Shown here one piece after another: positions 36,920 to 45,731 of a stretch of 64,000 nt of DNA. Every line of letters begins with the position of its first letter. The first letter of the stretch is position 1. Source of the DNA: Sphingobium sp. CECT 9361 (GTDB lineage: Bacteria; Pseudomonadota; Alphaproteobacteria; Sphingomonadales; Sphingomonadaceae); assembly GCF_918741285.1 (NCBI RefSeq), contig NZ_CAKKNC010000001.1, positions 62,001 to 126,000 of the forward strand, written 5' to 3'. The position numbers and the translations under genes were made by a program. Under the pieces are notes generated by a model that worked only from the letters and a program-made list of their open reading frames with translations, was not told the origin of the DNA and did no database searches.

Positions 36920-38212
36920 TCACTTTCCGATGCAGAAGTTTCCAAAGAGGGCATCGAGCATATCCTCCGTTCCTGATCGTCCGGTTAGCGCGTCGATGGA
37001 CTGCCGTGCGCGGCGCAAACACTCGGCAATAATGAGCATGTCATGCACATTATGCGCCTGATCCAATTCGACAGCCAATAGGTCGAGAGCTTTTCGCTGG
37101 CGGGCATGCAGCGCATATTCACCCTCTCGCGGCAACAGCCGCGCGGCTCGACCGACGATCATTTCGACAAGAGCGCTTAGCCCCTCGCCACCCTTCGCAG
37201 ATACCGCGATGTCGGCCCCTTCAGGCATATTCCAATCCGGTCGATCCGATTGCGCCGCGATCTTTATCGCGTTGAAGGTGGGAGCATCTTCGGTCCTCCC
37301 AAGCCATAAAAGAATGTCCGCAGCTTCAATCGCGTCTTGCGCACGAGACATGCCGATTACCTCAATCGCGTCATCCGCCTCATCCCGCAATCCGGCCGTA
37401 TCGGTCAGCAGAAACGCAACGCCGTTAAGCGCCACAGGTACATCTATACGGTCGCGGGTGGTCCCGGCTATATCGGAAACGATGGCCGCATCTCGCCCCA
37501 CCAAAGCATTCAGCAGCGTCGATTTACCTGCATTGGGCGGGCCGGCGATCACCACGCGAATGCCGTCGCGCAGTCGTTCGGCCGTCGGACGTTGACGTTC
37601 TACCATAACGGCCTCGACTAGCGCTTCGATTCCTTGAGCAATGTCCTTCTCTATTCCCTCCCCCGGTACATCGTCCTCGTCAGAAAAATCGAGCGCGGCT
37701 TCCGCCATCGCGGATAGGCGAAGTAGTTCGCTCTGCCACGACGTGACCAGTCGAGAAAAATGCCCCTGAGCCATCGCCATGGCGGCACGGCGCTGCCCCT
37801 CAGTCTCGGCTAAGAGAAGATCGGCCAGCCCCTCGGCTTCGTTCAAATCGATCCGTCCGTTTTCAAATGCTCGCCTTGTGAACTCTCCAGGTTCGGCCAT
37901 CCGGCATTCCGGCTGTCGGCTTAGCACGCGCAAAAGGGCTGCCGTCACGCCGCGCCCGCCATGGCAGTGTATTTCGCCCAAATCTTCACCCGTCGCAGTC
38001 GCCGGACCGGGGAACCACAGGAGCAACGCGGAATCGAGTGGATCGCCATCCTCAGGATCGCACAAAGTGGCCAATGTTGCATGGCGCGGTTTGGGCAAGC
38101 GCCCTGCCAGACGCTCAAGCACCGCCCCCGCTTGCGGTCCGCTGATACGGATCACTCCAATAGCTGCGGGCGGCTGTCCACTGGACAGTGCGAAAATCGT
38201 ATCGGCCATCAC
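36920..38212 (-). CDS. mnmE: tRNA modification GTPase MnmE (TrmE)
   Basis: 430 residues. N-terminal formyl-THF-binding domain with DTIFALSSG and FTRRAFENGRIDLNEAEGLADL-type segment (motif FTRRAFENGRID), central helical domain, G domain with GPPNAGKSTLLNAL (G1), GTTRD (G2), DTAGLR (G3), and the C-terminal Cys motif CIGK. It works with MnmG. It starts 8 bp after the DUF6489-like stop. Confidence 0.96.
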   Translation of the reverse strand: MMADTIFALSSGQPPAAIGVIRISGPQAGAVLERLAGRLPKPRHATLATLCDPEDGDPLDSALLLWFPGPATATGEDLGEIHCHGGRGVTAALLRVLSRQPECRMAEPGEFTRRAFENGRIDLNEAEGLADLLLAETEGQRRAAMAMAQGHFSRLVTSWQSELLRLSAMAEAALDFSDEDDVPGEGIEKDIAQGIEALVEAVMVERQRPTAERLRDGIRVVIAGPPNAGKSTLLNALVGRDAAIVSDIAGTTRDRIDVPVALNGVAFLLTDTAGLRDEADDAIEVIGMSRAQDAIEAADILLWLGRTEDAPTFNAIKIAAQSDRPDWNMPEGADIAVSAKGGEGLSALVEMIVGRAARLLPREGEYALHARQRKALDLLAVELDQAHNVHDMLIIAECLRRARQSIDALTGRSGTEDMLDALFGNFCIGK

Positions 38213-38220
38213 GCCAGGGG

Positions 38221-38475
38221 CTATCCCTTTTTCGTCGTACCCATGCCGCTACTCGACAGCCCCAGATCCATCATCTGTTTGAAAAGACGCATTCCGGCAT
38301 CGCCCATCGGCGAAAAACTTCGAAACAGGTTTTCCATCTGATCGAGGCTGACGGTGCCGTCCATCGTTTCAAGCATCGTTTGCACATATTTCTCGTGAAT
38401 GGACGACACATCGGGCAAACCCATGAAGGCCCGCGCTTCTTCCGGCGTACATTCGACATTGACGGTAACATTCAT
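38221..38475 (-). CDS. small DUF6489-like protein
   Basis: 84 residues from the ATG at 38475. The N-terminal strand NVTVNVECTPEEARAFMGLP and a conserved IHEKYVQTMLETMD helix resemble a small sphingomonad family (DUF6489, as I recall it). The C-terminus is polar and Lys-rich. It appears to head the operon with mnmE, mnmG, rsmG, parA and parB. The function is unknown; the upstream in-frame ATG at 38502 is a less likely start. Confidence 0.7.
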   Translation of the reverse strand: MNVTVNVECTPEEARAFMGLPDVSSIHEKYVQTMLETMDGTVSLDQMENLFRSFSPMGDAGMRLFKQMMDLGLSSSGMGTTKKG

Positions 38476-38645
38476 GACCCGGCCCTTTGCGCAGTCCGTC
38501 ACCTATACATATGGCGACCGGTCCCATTCATGCCGCAACCTGTCGGGAAATGCCAGTTCCCCATAATCTCAGCTATCGCCTGTCCTTGAACTGCCCTGAG
38601 GATACGCCATTATGAGACCAGCGCATAACGATGTGGAGACGACCA

Positions 38646-39347
38646 ATGGCTGACGGCATGACCCCTATTACGACGCTTGAAGGCGACGGCACATTCGACG
38701 CCTATGTCGCGCGCCCCGAAGGAACGCCGAAAGCGGCAATCGTCGTCATTCAGGAAATCTTCGGCGTGAATGCGGGTATTCGCGCGAAATGCGATACGTG
38801 GGCCAAGGACGGATATCTTGCCTTCGCTCCCGATCTTTTCTGGCGCCTGCAACCGCATATCGAGCTTGATCCCGACGTTGAACCGGAATTTCAGCAAGCT
38901 CTTGGACTTATGGGGAAATTCAATCAGGATCAGGGCATTCGCGATATCGAGGCCACGATAAAGGCAGCACGCGCAGCACTGGGCGGCGACGGCAAAGTAG
39001 GCTGTGTCGGCTATTGTCTGGGCGGTCGTCTCGCCTTCATGGCAGCATGCCGGACCGATGGCGATGCATTCGTAGGATATTATGGTGTCGGAATAGACAA
39101 TCTGCTTGGCGAACAACATGCGATTGGCAAGCCGGTGCTGCTGCATATCCCTACTGACGACCATTTTGTCGATGCCACGGCGCAGGCCGCTATGCATACT
39201 GGCCTTGCCGACAACCGCCATGTCACGCTGTACGATTATGCGGGCCAAGACCACGGTTTTGCGACGGAAATGGGTAATCGTCGGGATGATGCCGCAGCGC
39301 AGCTTGCCGATGGCCGAACAGCCGAATTCTTCGCGAACCATTTATAA
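38646..39347 (+). CDS. dienelactone hydrolase family protein
   Basis: 233 residues from the ATG at 38646 (GGAGAC upstream); an ATG at 38631 is also in frame. Alpha/beta-hydrolase fold with IVVIQEIFGVNAGIRAKCD, the Cys nucleophile in VGYCLGGRL (C124), and the Asp/His region in YAGQDHGF. Substrate unknown; relatives hydrolyse enol lactones of catechol degradation. It is followed 2 bp later by the oxidoreductase gene. Confidence 0.88.
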   Translation: MADGMTPITTLEGDGTFDAYVARPEGTPKAAIVVIQEIFGVNAGIRAKCDTWAKDGYLAFAPDLFWRLQPHIELDPDVEPEFQQALGLMGKFNQDQGIRDIEATIKAARAALGGDGKVGCVGYCLGGRLAFMAACRTDGDAFVGYYGVGIDNLLGEQHAIGKPVLLHIPTDDHFVDATAQAAMHTGLADNRHVTLYDYAGQDHGFATEMGNRRDDAAAQLADGRTAEFFANHL

Positions 39348-39349
39348 GC

Positions 39350-40249
39350 ATGGACCCTTGGCGCCTGATCGTTCGCGCTCCGGGTGGGCCGAACGCAATC
39401 GAAAGAGAAAGCTTCGACCCAGGTGCTCCGGGACCGGATGAAGTATTGCTTGCCCATGAAGCCATAGGCCTGAACTTCATCGATATCTATGTGCGGACAG
39501 GCTTATACCCTGCAGTATTACCCACAGGGTTGGGCGGGGAAGCGGCGGGAACCGTCATTGCTATTGGCGATGCTGTAAATACTGTCAGGGTGGGCGACCG
39601 TGTGACCTATGCATCCGCCGCACCCGGAAGCTATGCCACGCATCGCATCCTGCCTGCCAGTCGCTTACTGACGTTGCCCGACGATATTCCTTGCGACGTG
39701 GCCGCAGCGATAACGCTCAAGGGCCTGACAGGCGCTTTGCTGGTGTCGTGGCTGGCGGACATGGGCGTCACAGTTATTGCGCATAGCGGATCGCCCGAAA
39801 AGGCGGCACGCGCGCTATCGGCTGGAGCGGCCCATAGCCTGATCGGTGATTTCGATACGCTCGCGGCGCGCGTGCGCGATCTGACTGCCGGCAAGGGAGT
39901 GGATGCCGTATTCGACGGCGTGGGTGCGGCCAGTTGGAGTGCGTCGCTCGCTGCGTTGCGCCCACGAGGCCTGATGGTGAGCTTCGGCAATGCATCCGGC
40001 CCGGTGCCCCCGTTCAGCGTGCTGGAGCTGAGCAAAGGCGGATCGCTGTTCGTGACCCGCCCTACCCTGTTCGATTATATTCGTGAGGATGCCGACTATC
40101 GCCGTCTGGGTCAGCGCCTGTTCGACCAGCTTTCCCGAGGCGTAATAACGTCGGACATTCAACAGCGCTTTGCCCTTGCCGATGCCGCCGACGCCCACCG
40201 CGCGCTGGAATCCAGACAAACAGTAGGATCGACGGTGCTTATTCCCTAA
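39350..40249 (+). CDS. qor: quinone oxidoreductase (QOR type) lacking the glycine-rich NADPH loop
   Basis: 299 residues; homologous E. coli QorA is 327. The N-terminal GroES-like domain (LNFIDIYVRTGLYP, GLGGEAAGTV, VGDRVTYA), the C-terminal LMVSFGNASG and GSLFVTRPTL match QorA closely. Between LKGLT and WLADMG the usual span of about 32 residues, including the AAAGGVG dinucleotide loop, is reduced to GALLVS, so about 26 residues are missing in frame. Without that loop NADPH binding is doubtful, so this may be a non-catalytic or decaying gene. The rest of the frame is intact. Confidence 0.8.
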   Translation: MDPWRLIVRAPGGPNAIERESFDPGAPGPDEVLLAHEAIGLNFIDIYVRTGLYPAVLPTGLGGEAAGTVIAIGDAVNTVRVGDRVTYASAAPGSYATHRILPASRLLTLPDDIPCDVAAAITLKGLTGALLVSWLADMGVTVIAHSGSPEKAARALSAGAAHSLIGDFDTLAARVRDLTAGKGVDAVFDGVGAASWSASLAALRPRGLMVSFGNASGPVPPFSVLELSKGGSLFVTRPTLFDYIREDADYRRLGQRLFDQLSRGVITSDIQQRFALADAADAHRALESRQTVGSTVLIP

Positions 40250-40252
40250 AGC

Positions 40253-40975
40253 TCAGGAAAACAGCGTCATTATTCCGACATTGGTATCGGTAAAGCCTTC
40301 GTAGATCATCTTGACCGCAACGTAGATGATGACCGCAAGGCCGACATAGGCGATCCACCGGAAACGCTCGATATATTTGGCGATGATATTAGCTGCAACG
40401 CCCATCAGCGCGACCGACAGGATCAAGCCGATGATCAGAATGCCCGGATGATCGCGCGCCGCACCGGCCACAGCGAGCACATTGTCGAGGCTCATGCTGA
40501 CATCGGCCACTGCAACCGCCCAAGCGGCCGCAGCGAAGCTCTTGGCAGGTTTTACGCCGCTATGCTCATCGCCTTCAATTTCCTCGGATCCCGCGCTCTG
40601 TCCTGCAGGATGCAGTTCGCGGTACATTTTCCACGATACCCACAACAGCAGCAAACCACCGGCAAGGATAAGCCCAACGATCTGCATCAATTGGCTGACC
40701 ACGAGCGCAAAACCGATCCGCAGTACCAACGCCGCGATGATCCCGATCAGGATGACCTTCTTGCGCTGCGCTGTGGGTAATCCGGCGGCCAACGCACCAA
40801 CTACGATGGCGTTATCGCCGGCCAGCATGATGTCGATCATCAACACCTGACCGAATGCCGCCAGCTGGCTTGGCGACGTGATATTTGAGAAATCGTGGAC
40901 GATATGCCCCCAGATGTCCGCGGGCGAACCGAGCGACGTCGCAGCGGCGCTGGCCATCATCAGCAAATCGATCAA
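40253..40975 (-). CDS. TerC/YjbE family membrane protein, putative metal exporter
   Basis: 240 residues with about seven hydrophobic helices. Conserved acidic motifs MIDIMLAGDNAIVVGALA at about 45-62 and VADVSMSLDNVLAVAG at about 155-170 carry the paired Asp residues of TerC proteins. A cytoplasmic acidic loop (GSEEIEGDEHSG) separates them. Relatives export manganese to load exported enzymes. It lies 112 bp downstream of rho on the same strand, after a hairpin. Confidence 0.88.
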   Translation of the reverse strand: MIDLLMMASAAATSLGSPADIWGHIVHDFSNITSPSQLAAFGQVLMIDIMLAGDNAIVVGALAAGLPTAQRKKVILIGIIAALVLRIGFALVVSQLMQIVGLILAGGLLLLWVSWKMYRELHPAGQSAGSEEIEGDEHSGVKPAKSFAAAAWAVAVADVSMSLDNVLAVAGAARDHPGILIIGLILSVALMGVAANIIAKYIERFRWIAYVGLAVIIYVAVKMIYEGFTDTNVGIMTLFS

Positions 40976-41039
40976 AGCGAATCTCCGACATCATTCATGG
41001 GAAGCGCAGCTTGGCTTCCTGCGGCAAACGATATGCTTA

Positions 41040-41077
41040 TGGAAGTGTTCCCGCCACTACGGGCCAGGACACTTCCA
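41040..41077 (-). terminator. hairpin after rho
   Basis: TGGAAGTGT (41040-41048) pairs with ACACTTCCA (41069-41077), with CCCG/CGGG possible inside. It lies 11 bp past the rho stop in its direction. The T-tract is poor, so terminator strength is uncertain. Confidence 0.55.
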
Positions 41078-41087
41078 TGTCAGCATT

Positions 41088-42344
41088 CTACTGATTCATT
41101 GAATCGAAGAAATCCTCGTTGGTCTTGGAATCCTTCATCTTGTCGAGCAGGAATTCCATCGCGTCGATCGTGCCCATCTGCATGAGGATGCGGCGTAGCA
41201 CCCACATCTTGCTGAGCTTCGCCTTGTCGACCAGCAATTCTTCCTTGCGGGTGCCCGATTTACCCACATCCAGCGCCGGGAAGATGCGCTTGTCGGCAAC
41301 CTTGCGATCCAGCACGATTTCCGAGTTACCCGTGCCCTTGAACTCTTCGAAAATGACTTCGTCCATGCGGCTGCCGGTATCGATCAGCGCGGTGGCGATA
41401 ATCGAAAGCGAGCCACCTTCCTCAATATTACGCGCAGCACCGAAGAAGCGCTTGGGGCGTTGCAGCGCGTTGGCGTCCACACCGCCGGTCAGCACCTTGC
41501 CCGATGATGGGACAACCGTGTTGTAGGCACGGCCAAGGCGCGTGATCGAGTCGAGCAGAATGACGACATCCTTTTTATGCTCCACTAGGCGCTTGGCCTT
41601 TTCGATAACCATTTCAGCAACTTGTACGTGACGCTGTGCGGGTTCGTCGAACGTCGAGGAGATGACTTCGCCCTTCACGCTGCGCTGCATGTCGGTAACT
41701 TCTTCGGGGCGTTCGTCGATCAGCAGAACGATCAGGAACACTTCGGGATGGTTGTCGGTAATCGCCTTGGCGATGTTCTGCAGCAACACGGTTTTACCCA
41801 CGCGCGGTGGCGCGACGATAAGCGCGCGCTGGCCCTTGCCCTGCGGCGAGATGATGTCGATGACACGGGCCGACTTGTCCTTAACGGTAGGGTCGAGCGT
41901 ATCGAGATTCAGTTTCTCGTCGGGATAGAGCGGCGTCAGATTGTCGAAATTAACGCGATGACGGACGGCATCGGGGTCGTCGAAATTGACCGAGCTGATC
42001 TTGGTCAGGGCAAAATAGCGCTCGCCATCCTTGGGTGCGCGAATTTCGCCTTCAACGGTATCGCCGGTGCGCAGACCATGTTTGCGCACCTGGTTGGGGG
42101 ACACATAGATATCGTCCGGACCGGCCAGATAATTGGCTTGCGGGCTACGCAGGAAGCCAAAGCCATCGGGCAGCACTTCGATCGTGCCTTCGCCCATGAT
42201 CTGTTCGCCATTTTCGGCTTCCGCCTTCAAAATGGCAAACATCAGATCCTGTTTGCGCAGCGTCGAGGCGCCTTCGACACCCAGTTCCTCGGCCATAGAG
42301 ACGAGTTCGGCGGGCGTATTCTTCTTGAGGTCTTTAAGGTGCAT
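41088..42344 (-). CDS. rho: transcription termination factor Rho
   Basis: 418 residues. N-terminal helical domain ([20 protein letters not shown]), cold-shock-like RNA-binding domain with GFLRSP, Walker [13 protein letters not shown] at about 179-190, Walker [16 protein letters not shown] and Q/R loops. Hexameric RNA-DNA helicase ending transcripts. It precedes hemJ and hemE in the origin-proximal leftward block, in the order hemE-hemJ-rho along transcription. Confidence 0.98.
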   Translation of the reverse strand: MHLKDLKKNTPAELVSMAEELGVEGASTLRKQDLMFAILKAEAENGEQIMGEGTIEVLPDGFGFLRSPQANYLAGPDDIYVSPNQVRKHGLRTGDTVEGEIRAPKDGERYFALTKISSVNFDDPDAVRHRVNFDNLTPLYPDEKLNLDTLDPTVKDKSARVIDIISPQGKGQRALIVAPPRVGKTVLLQNIAKAITDNHPEVFLIVLLIDERPEEVTDMQRSVKGEVISSTFDEPAQRHVQVAEMVIEKAKRLVEHKKDVVILLDSITRLGRAYNTVVPSSGKVLTGGVDANALQRPKRFFGAARNIEEGGSLSIIATALIDTGSRMDEVIFEEFKGTGNSEIVLDRKVADKRIFPALDVGKSGTRKEELLVDKAKLSKMWVLRRILMQMGTIDAMEFLLDKMKDSKTNEDFFDSMNQ

Positions 42345-42498
42345 CGGGCTGATTCCGGCGAGTATGACGATAGGGAAAGCGCCTGCTCGGACAGATAACG
42401 GAAAAGAAATTCTCGCGCCCGAGCGGCAAAGGAGACTTGGCTGCGTTAGGCGGCAGCACGGATCAAGTCAAGGCGATGTGCGATAGATGGCGCGATTG

Positions 42499-42939
42499 TC
42501 AGAACGGCTTCACGATCACCAAGATGACGACGACGGCCACGGCTATCCCCGGCACTTCATTCAGCAAACGCAGCTTTTTGTCGCTCAATGTCCGCTGCCC
42601 ACGCGCCAGTTTCTTGGCATAGCCGCCCAGCCAGCCATGATAGCCCGACAAGGCGACCACCAGCAGCAGCTTCGCATGGAACCAGCCCATCGTCCACGCG
42701 CCGATGTCGTAAGCCAGCAGCAACCCCAACACCCAGACGATGATCAGCGAAGGATTGAGGATGATTTTCAGCAATTTGGCTTCGCGGTCGATCCACTTGC
42801 GATCTTCCTCGGATCCGACTGGCACTTCCTGATGATAGACGAAAAAGCGCGGCAACATGAATAGTCCCGCCATCAGGAAGATGACGAAAATCAGATGTGC
42901 AGCCTTCACCCACAGATAGGCCGCTCCCAATATTGTCAT
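42499..42939 (-). CDS. hemJ: protoporphyrinogen oxidase HemJ
   Basis: 146 residues with four membrane helices. Conserved His in WVKAAHLIFVIFLMAGLFMLPR (heme-ligand His, near residue 14) and Lys in FHAKLLLVV segment (about 89-95), as in HemJ (UPF0093). It oxidises protoporphyrinogen IX to protoporphyrin IX in the inner membrane without flavin or oxygen. It lies 16 bp downstream of hemE, and the two are probably an operon. Confidence 0.92.
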   Translation of the reverse strand: MTILGAAYLWVKAAHLIFVIFLMAGLFMLPRFFVYHQEVPVGSEEDRKWIDREAKLLKIILNPSLIIVWVLGLLLAYDIGAWTMGWFHAKLLLVVALSGYHGWLGGYAKKLARGQRTLSDKKLRLLNEVPGIAVAVVVILVIVKPF

Positions 42940-42955
42940 GCGCGCTCACTCATCT

Positions 42956-44014
42956 TCACGATCCCCGTACCAATGTAATCAGCGCCTCGACATGGTCAAT
43001 CGGCGTGTCCTGCAAAATCCCGTGGCCCAGGTTGAAGATATGCGGCCGGTCCGGGAAAGCGGCACGGATGTTATCCACTGCTTCCTTGACGCCCGCCCCG
43101 CCCGATACCAGCGCCAGCGGGTCAAGATTGCCTTGCACCGGCAAGCCCTTAGGCAACACGGCGTTGGCCCAGTGCGGATCGACGGTTTCGTCCAGCCCCA
43201 GCGCATCGACGCCCGTACCTTTTGCATAATCGGCAAGTTTGGCGCCAGCGCCTTTGGGAAATCCAATAATCGGGGTGCCCGGTCGTCTGGCTTTGATGGC
43301 CGCAACGATCTTGGCATTGGGAGCTATCACCCAACGGTCGAATTCTAGCGGGGCAAGACTGCCCGCCCAGCTATCGAACAACTGGATCGCTTCAACGCCT
43401 GCGTCGATCTGCCCACAGAGATATTCGACCGTCGCTTCGACGATCGCATTGATCAGCGCACCGAACCGCTCAGGATCGGCATAGGCCATGCGTCTGGCCG
43501 CACCCTGATCCTTGCTGCCCTGCCCCGCCACCATATAGGTCGCGATGGTCCAGGGGCTGCCGGCAAAGCCCAGCATGGTCACTTCGGGCGCGAGTTGCGC
43601 TTTCACCTGCCGCACGGTCTCGTAGATAGCCTCAAACCGGCTGAAATCGGGCACCAGCTTGGAAAGCTCAATCGTGTCGAGCGTCGGGGCCAGACGCGGC
43701 CCCTCGCCTGCCTCGAACCACAGCTTTTGCCCCATCGCATAGGGAACGATCAAAATGTCGGAAAACAGGATCGCGCCATCGAAGGCAAAACGCCGCAACG
43801 GCTGGATCGTAACTTCAGCAGCGGCGGCGCTGTCGTATACCAGTTCGAGGAACCCGCCCTTTTCTGCACGCAAAGCACGATATTCCGGCAGATAGCGCCC
43901 TGCTTGCCGCATAAGCCACATTGGTGGCGGATCGAGCCGCTCGCCAGCGACTACGCGCAACAAAGGTTTCGTCGCCGCATTGGCGAGAGGCACATCGCTA
44001 TCAGGTCCGCTCAT
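42956..44014 (-). CDS. hemE: uroporphyrinogen decarboxylase
   Basis: 352 residues, TIM-barrel. MWLMRQAGRYLPEYR (substrate-binding Arg segment, about 32-46), ILFSDILIVPYAMG with catalytic Asp (about 83-96), and GFAGSPWTIATYM. It converts uroporphyrinogen III to coproporphyrinogen III. The start abuts the predicted replication origin, as known for Caulobacter and Rickettsia. Confidence 0.97.
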   Translation of the reverse strand: MSGPDSDVPLANAATKPLLRVVAGERLDPPPMWLMRQAGRYLPEYRALRAEKGGFLELVYDSAAAAEVTIQPLRRFAFDGAILFSDILIVPYAMGQKLWFEAGEGPRLAPTLDTIELSKLVPDFSRFEAIYETVRQVKAQLAPEVTMLGFAGSPWTIATYMVAGQGSKDQGAARRMAYADPERFGALINAIVEATVEYLCGQIDAGVEAIQLFDSWAGSLAPLEFDRWVIAPNAKIVAAIKARRPGTPIIGFPKGAGAKLADYAKGTGVDALGLDETVDPHWANAVLPKGLPVQGNLDPLALVSGGAGVKEAVDNIRAAFPDRPHIFNLGHGILQDTPIDHVEALITLVRGS

Positions 44015-44156
44015 ATACTCTATTCTAATAAGTTAATAAGGAATGAAGATGATGATAGTCAGTTGGCAACGGGGGTAATCCACTGCTCCACCATTTGCCA
44101 ACAGTTTGACTCTGCAAAGTTCAAGATTCCGGACAGAGTCGTTCCACTTACCCCCG

Positions 44157-44165
44157 TTATCCACA
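44157..44165 (+). other. DnaA box (exact TTATCCACA)
   Basis: Exact match to the DnaA box consensus. Its inverted neighbour at 44169-44177 (TGTGGATGA) lies 3 bp away, giving a head-to-head pair in the centre of the gap. Confidence 0.85.
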
Positions 44166-44268
44166 GGCTGTGGATGAAAATATCGGCCTGTTGGGGGGCT
44201 GTGGATTGTTTTGCGGGCAGTGCGGAGCAAATCGGGCGACTTTTCCATCCACGGTTTCGTCCCTTGCT

Positions 44269-44277
44269 TTATCCACA
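44269..44277 (+). other. DnaA box (exact TTATCCACA)
   Basis: Exact consensus match 22 bp upstream of the ppsR start codon, same orientation as the box at 44157. Confidence 0.8.
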
Positions 44278-44298
44278 GTTCCCCAACAGAGTCGCACC

Positions 44299-45132
44299 AT
44301 GACGCGGCTGCATCTTCACCTTCTGTCGGACTCCACGGGCGAAACGCTGGAGAACATCGCCAAGGCGGGGATCGCGCAGTTCGAAAATGTTGAGGCGATC
44401 CGCCATTTCTGGCCGATGGTCCGATCCGAATTGCATCTCGACCGGATCATGGAGGAAATTTCCCACAATCCGGGGCTGGTGCTCTTTACGCTGGCGAACA
44501 GCGACTTGCGGCGTAAGCTCGAGAACCGGTGTCGCGCGCTTGGCCTTCCGCACGTAGCCGCGCTCGATACGGTAACCGACGCGATGTCCAACATTCTGGG
44601 ACAGGAAACGCGCAATCGGCCTGGCCGCAAACATATTCTCGACGAAGCCTATTTCGCGCGGATCGAAGCGATCCAGTTTACCATCGCGCATGACGATGGA
44701 GTGGGGCATGAAAATTGGGAAGAAGCCGATATTCTGCTGGCCGGCGTGTCACGCGCATCGAAAACCCCGACGTCGATCTATCTGGCCAATCGCGGGTACA
44801 AGACGGCCAATATTCCCCTCGTGATTGAATCTCCGCCGCCTGAGAGTCTCTATCGGCTCAAGCATCCCATGGTGGTGGGCCTCACCATCAGCCCGGACCG
44901 GCTGGTGCAGGTGCGGCGTAACCGATTGCTTTCATTGAATCAGGCGCCCGAAACCCCTTATGTCGATCTCGACCGAGTACAAGCCGAAGTCGCCTTTGCT
45001 CGGCGGATTTTCGCGGATAATGGCTGGCCAGTGATCGAAATGACGCGCCGATCGATCGAGGAAGCAGCGGCGGCGATCATTAACCTGTTCAACGAACGTG
45101 TGCTGAAGGAAGGCGAACCGAAAACCGCATGA
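44299..45132 (+). CDS. ppsR: pyruvate, phosphate/water dikinase regulatory protein (DUF299)
   Basis: 277 residues from the ATG at 44299, giving the start TRLHLHLLSDSTGETLENIA; an upstream open frame covers the origin and is not coding. P-loop-like GVSRASKTPTSIYLA at about 150-164. The family switches PEP synthase or pyruvate phosphate dikinase by ADP-dependent phosphorylation and phosphorolysis. It is the gene called RP001 next to Rickettsia oriC. The stop overlaps the maf start (ATGA). Confidence 0.92.
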   Translation: MTRLHLHLLSDSTGETLENIAKAGIAQFENVEAIRHFWPMVRSELHLDRIMEEISHNPGLVLFTLANSDLRRKLENRCRALGLPHVAALDTVTDAMSNILGQETRNRPGRKHILDEAYFARIEAIQFTIAHDDGVGHENWEEADILLAGVSRASKTPTSIYLANRGYKTANIPLVIESPPPESLYRLKHPMVVGLTISPDRLVQVRRNRLLSLNQAPETPYVDLDRVQAEVAFARRIFADNGWPVIEMTRRSIEEAAAAIINLFNERVLKEGEPKTA

Positions 45133-45731
45133 GTGCTTCCCTGATACTGGCCTCGCAAAGCAGCAGCCGTCGCGCATTGCTGACAGCGGCAGGCGTACCT
45201 TTCGATGCCGTGGCACCCGGTGTGGACGAAGATGCGGCCAAGGAAGCGTTGCGCGCCGATGGGCTGGATGCGCGGGCGCTTGCAGATGCCTTGGCCGAAC
45301 TTAAAGCCTTGCGGGTATCGCGCCGCGCGCCCGGCGATCTCGTCCTTGGGTGCGACCAGACGCTAAGCCTCGACGATGGCGAAATGATAGACAAGGCCAT
45401 CGACGAAGCTGATGCCCGACGTATCCTGATGCTACTGTCAGGTCGCACACATTATCTCCACAGCGCGGCAGTCATCGCGCAGGGCGGGACGCCGGTGTGG
45501 CGGCATATCGAACGTGTGAAGATGACCGTACGGCCTCTCTCACCCGATTTCATCGATGGCTATCTGGGAGAAGATTGGGAAGATTGCCGCTGGTGCGTAG
45601 GCTGCTATCGGATCGAAGGACCGGGCGCGCAACTCTTCTCCCGCGTCGAAGGGAGCCAGTTCGCGATTCAGGGGCTGCCGTTGCTCCCCCTGCTTGACTT
45701 CCTGCGCGTCCGTGGGTTTCTGCGCGCATGA
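45129..45731 (+). CDS. maf: Maf-like nucleotide pyrophosphatase
   Basis: 200 residues. N-terminal LILASQSSSRRALL (substrate loop), the central LVLGCDQTLSLDD (catalytic Asp region), LSGRTHYLHSA, and the C-terminal GCYRIEGPGAQLF. Maf proteins hydrolyse non-canonical nucleoside triphosphates and may restrain septation. ATGA overlaps with ppsR before and aroE after show coupling. Confidence 0.9.
   Translation: MSASLILASQSSSRRALLTAAGVPFDAVAPGVDEDAAKEALRADGLDARALADALAELKALRVSRRAPGDLVLGCDQTLSLDDGEMIDKAIDEADARRILMLLSGRTHYLHSAAVIAQGGTPVWRHIERVKMTVRPLSPDFIDGYLGEDWEDCRWCVGCYRIEGPGAQLFSRVEGSQFAIQGLPLLPLLDFLRVRGFLRA

Larger units (their letters stand above)
44015..44298. other. predicted chromosome replication origin (oriC)
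   Basis: 284-bp gap between divergent hemE and ppsR, the location of oriC in Caulobacter and Rickettsia. Two exact DnaA boxes TTATCCACA (44157-44165 and 44269-44277), near matches at 44169-44177 (complement TCATCCACA), 44200-44208 (complement CAATCCACA), 44245-44253 and 44076-44084, and an AT-rich stretch 44021-44060 as a candidate unwinding element. Four GANTC methylation sites (44108, 44125, 44136, 44289) and a TTAA-N7-TGAA CtrA-like site (44033-44047). Genes diverge from it on both sides. Confidence 0.88.

Noticed and set aside
40976..41087. yybP-ykoY manganese riboswitch before the TerC/YjbE gene
   Set aside because: The gap holds only the rho hairpin and no conserved riboswitch core.
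44170..44298. Longer N-terminus for ppsR
   Set aside because: It would run through the DnaA boxes, and the family N-terminus begins at 44299.
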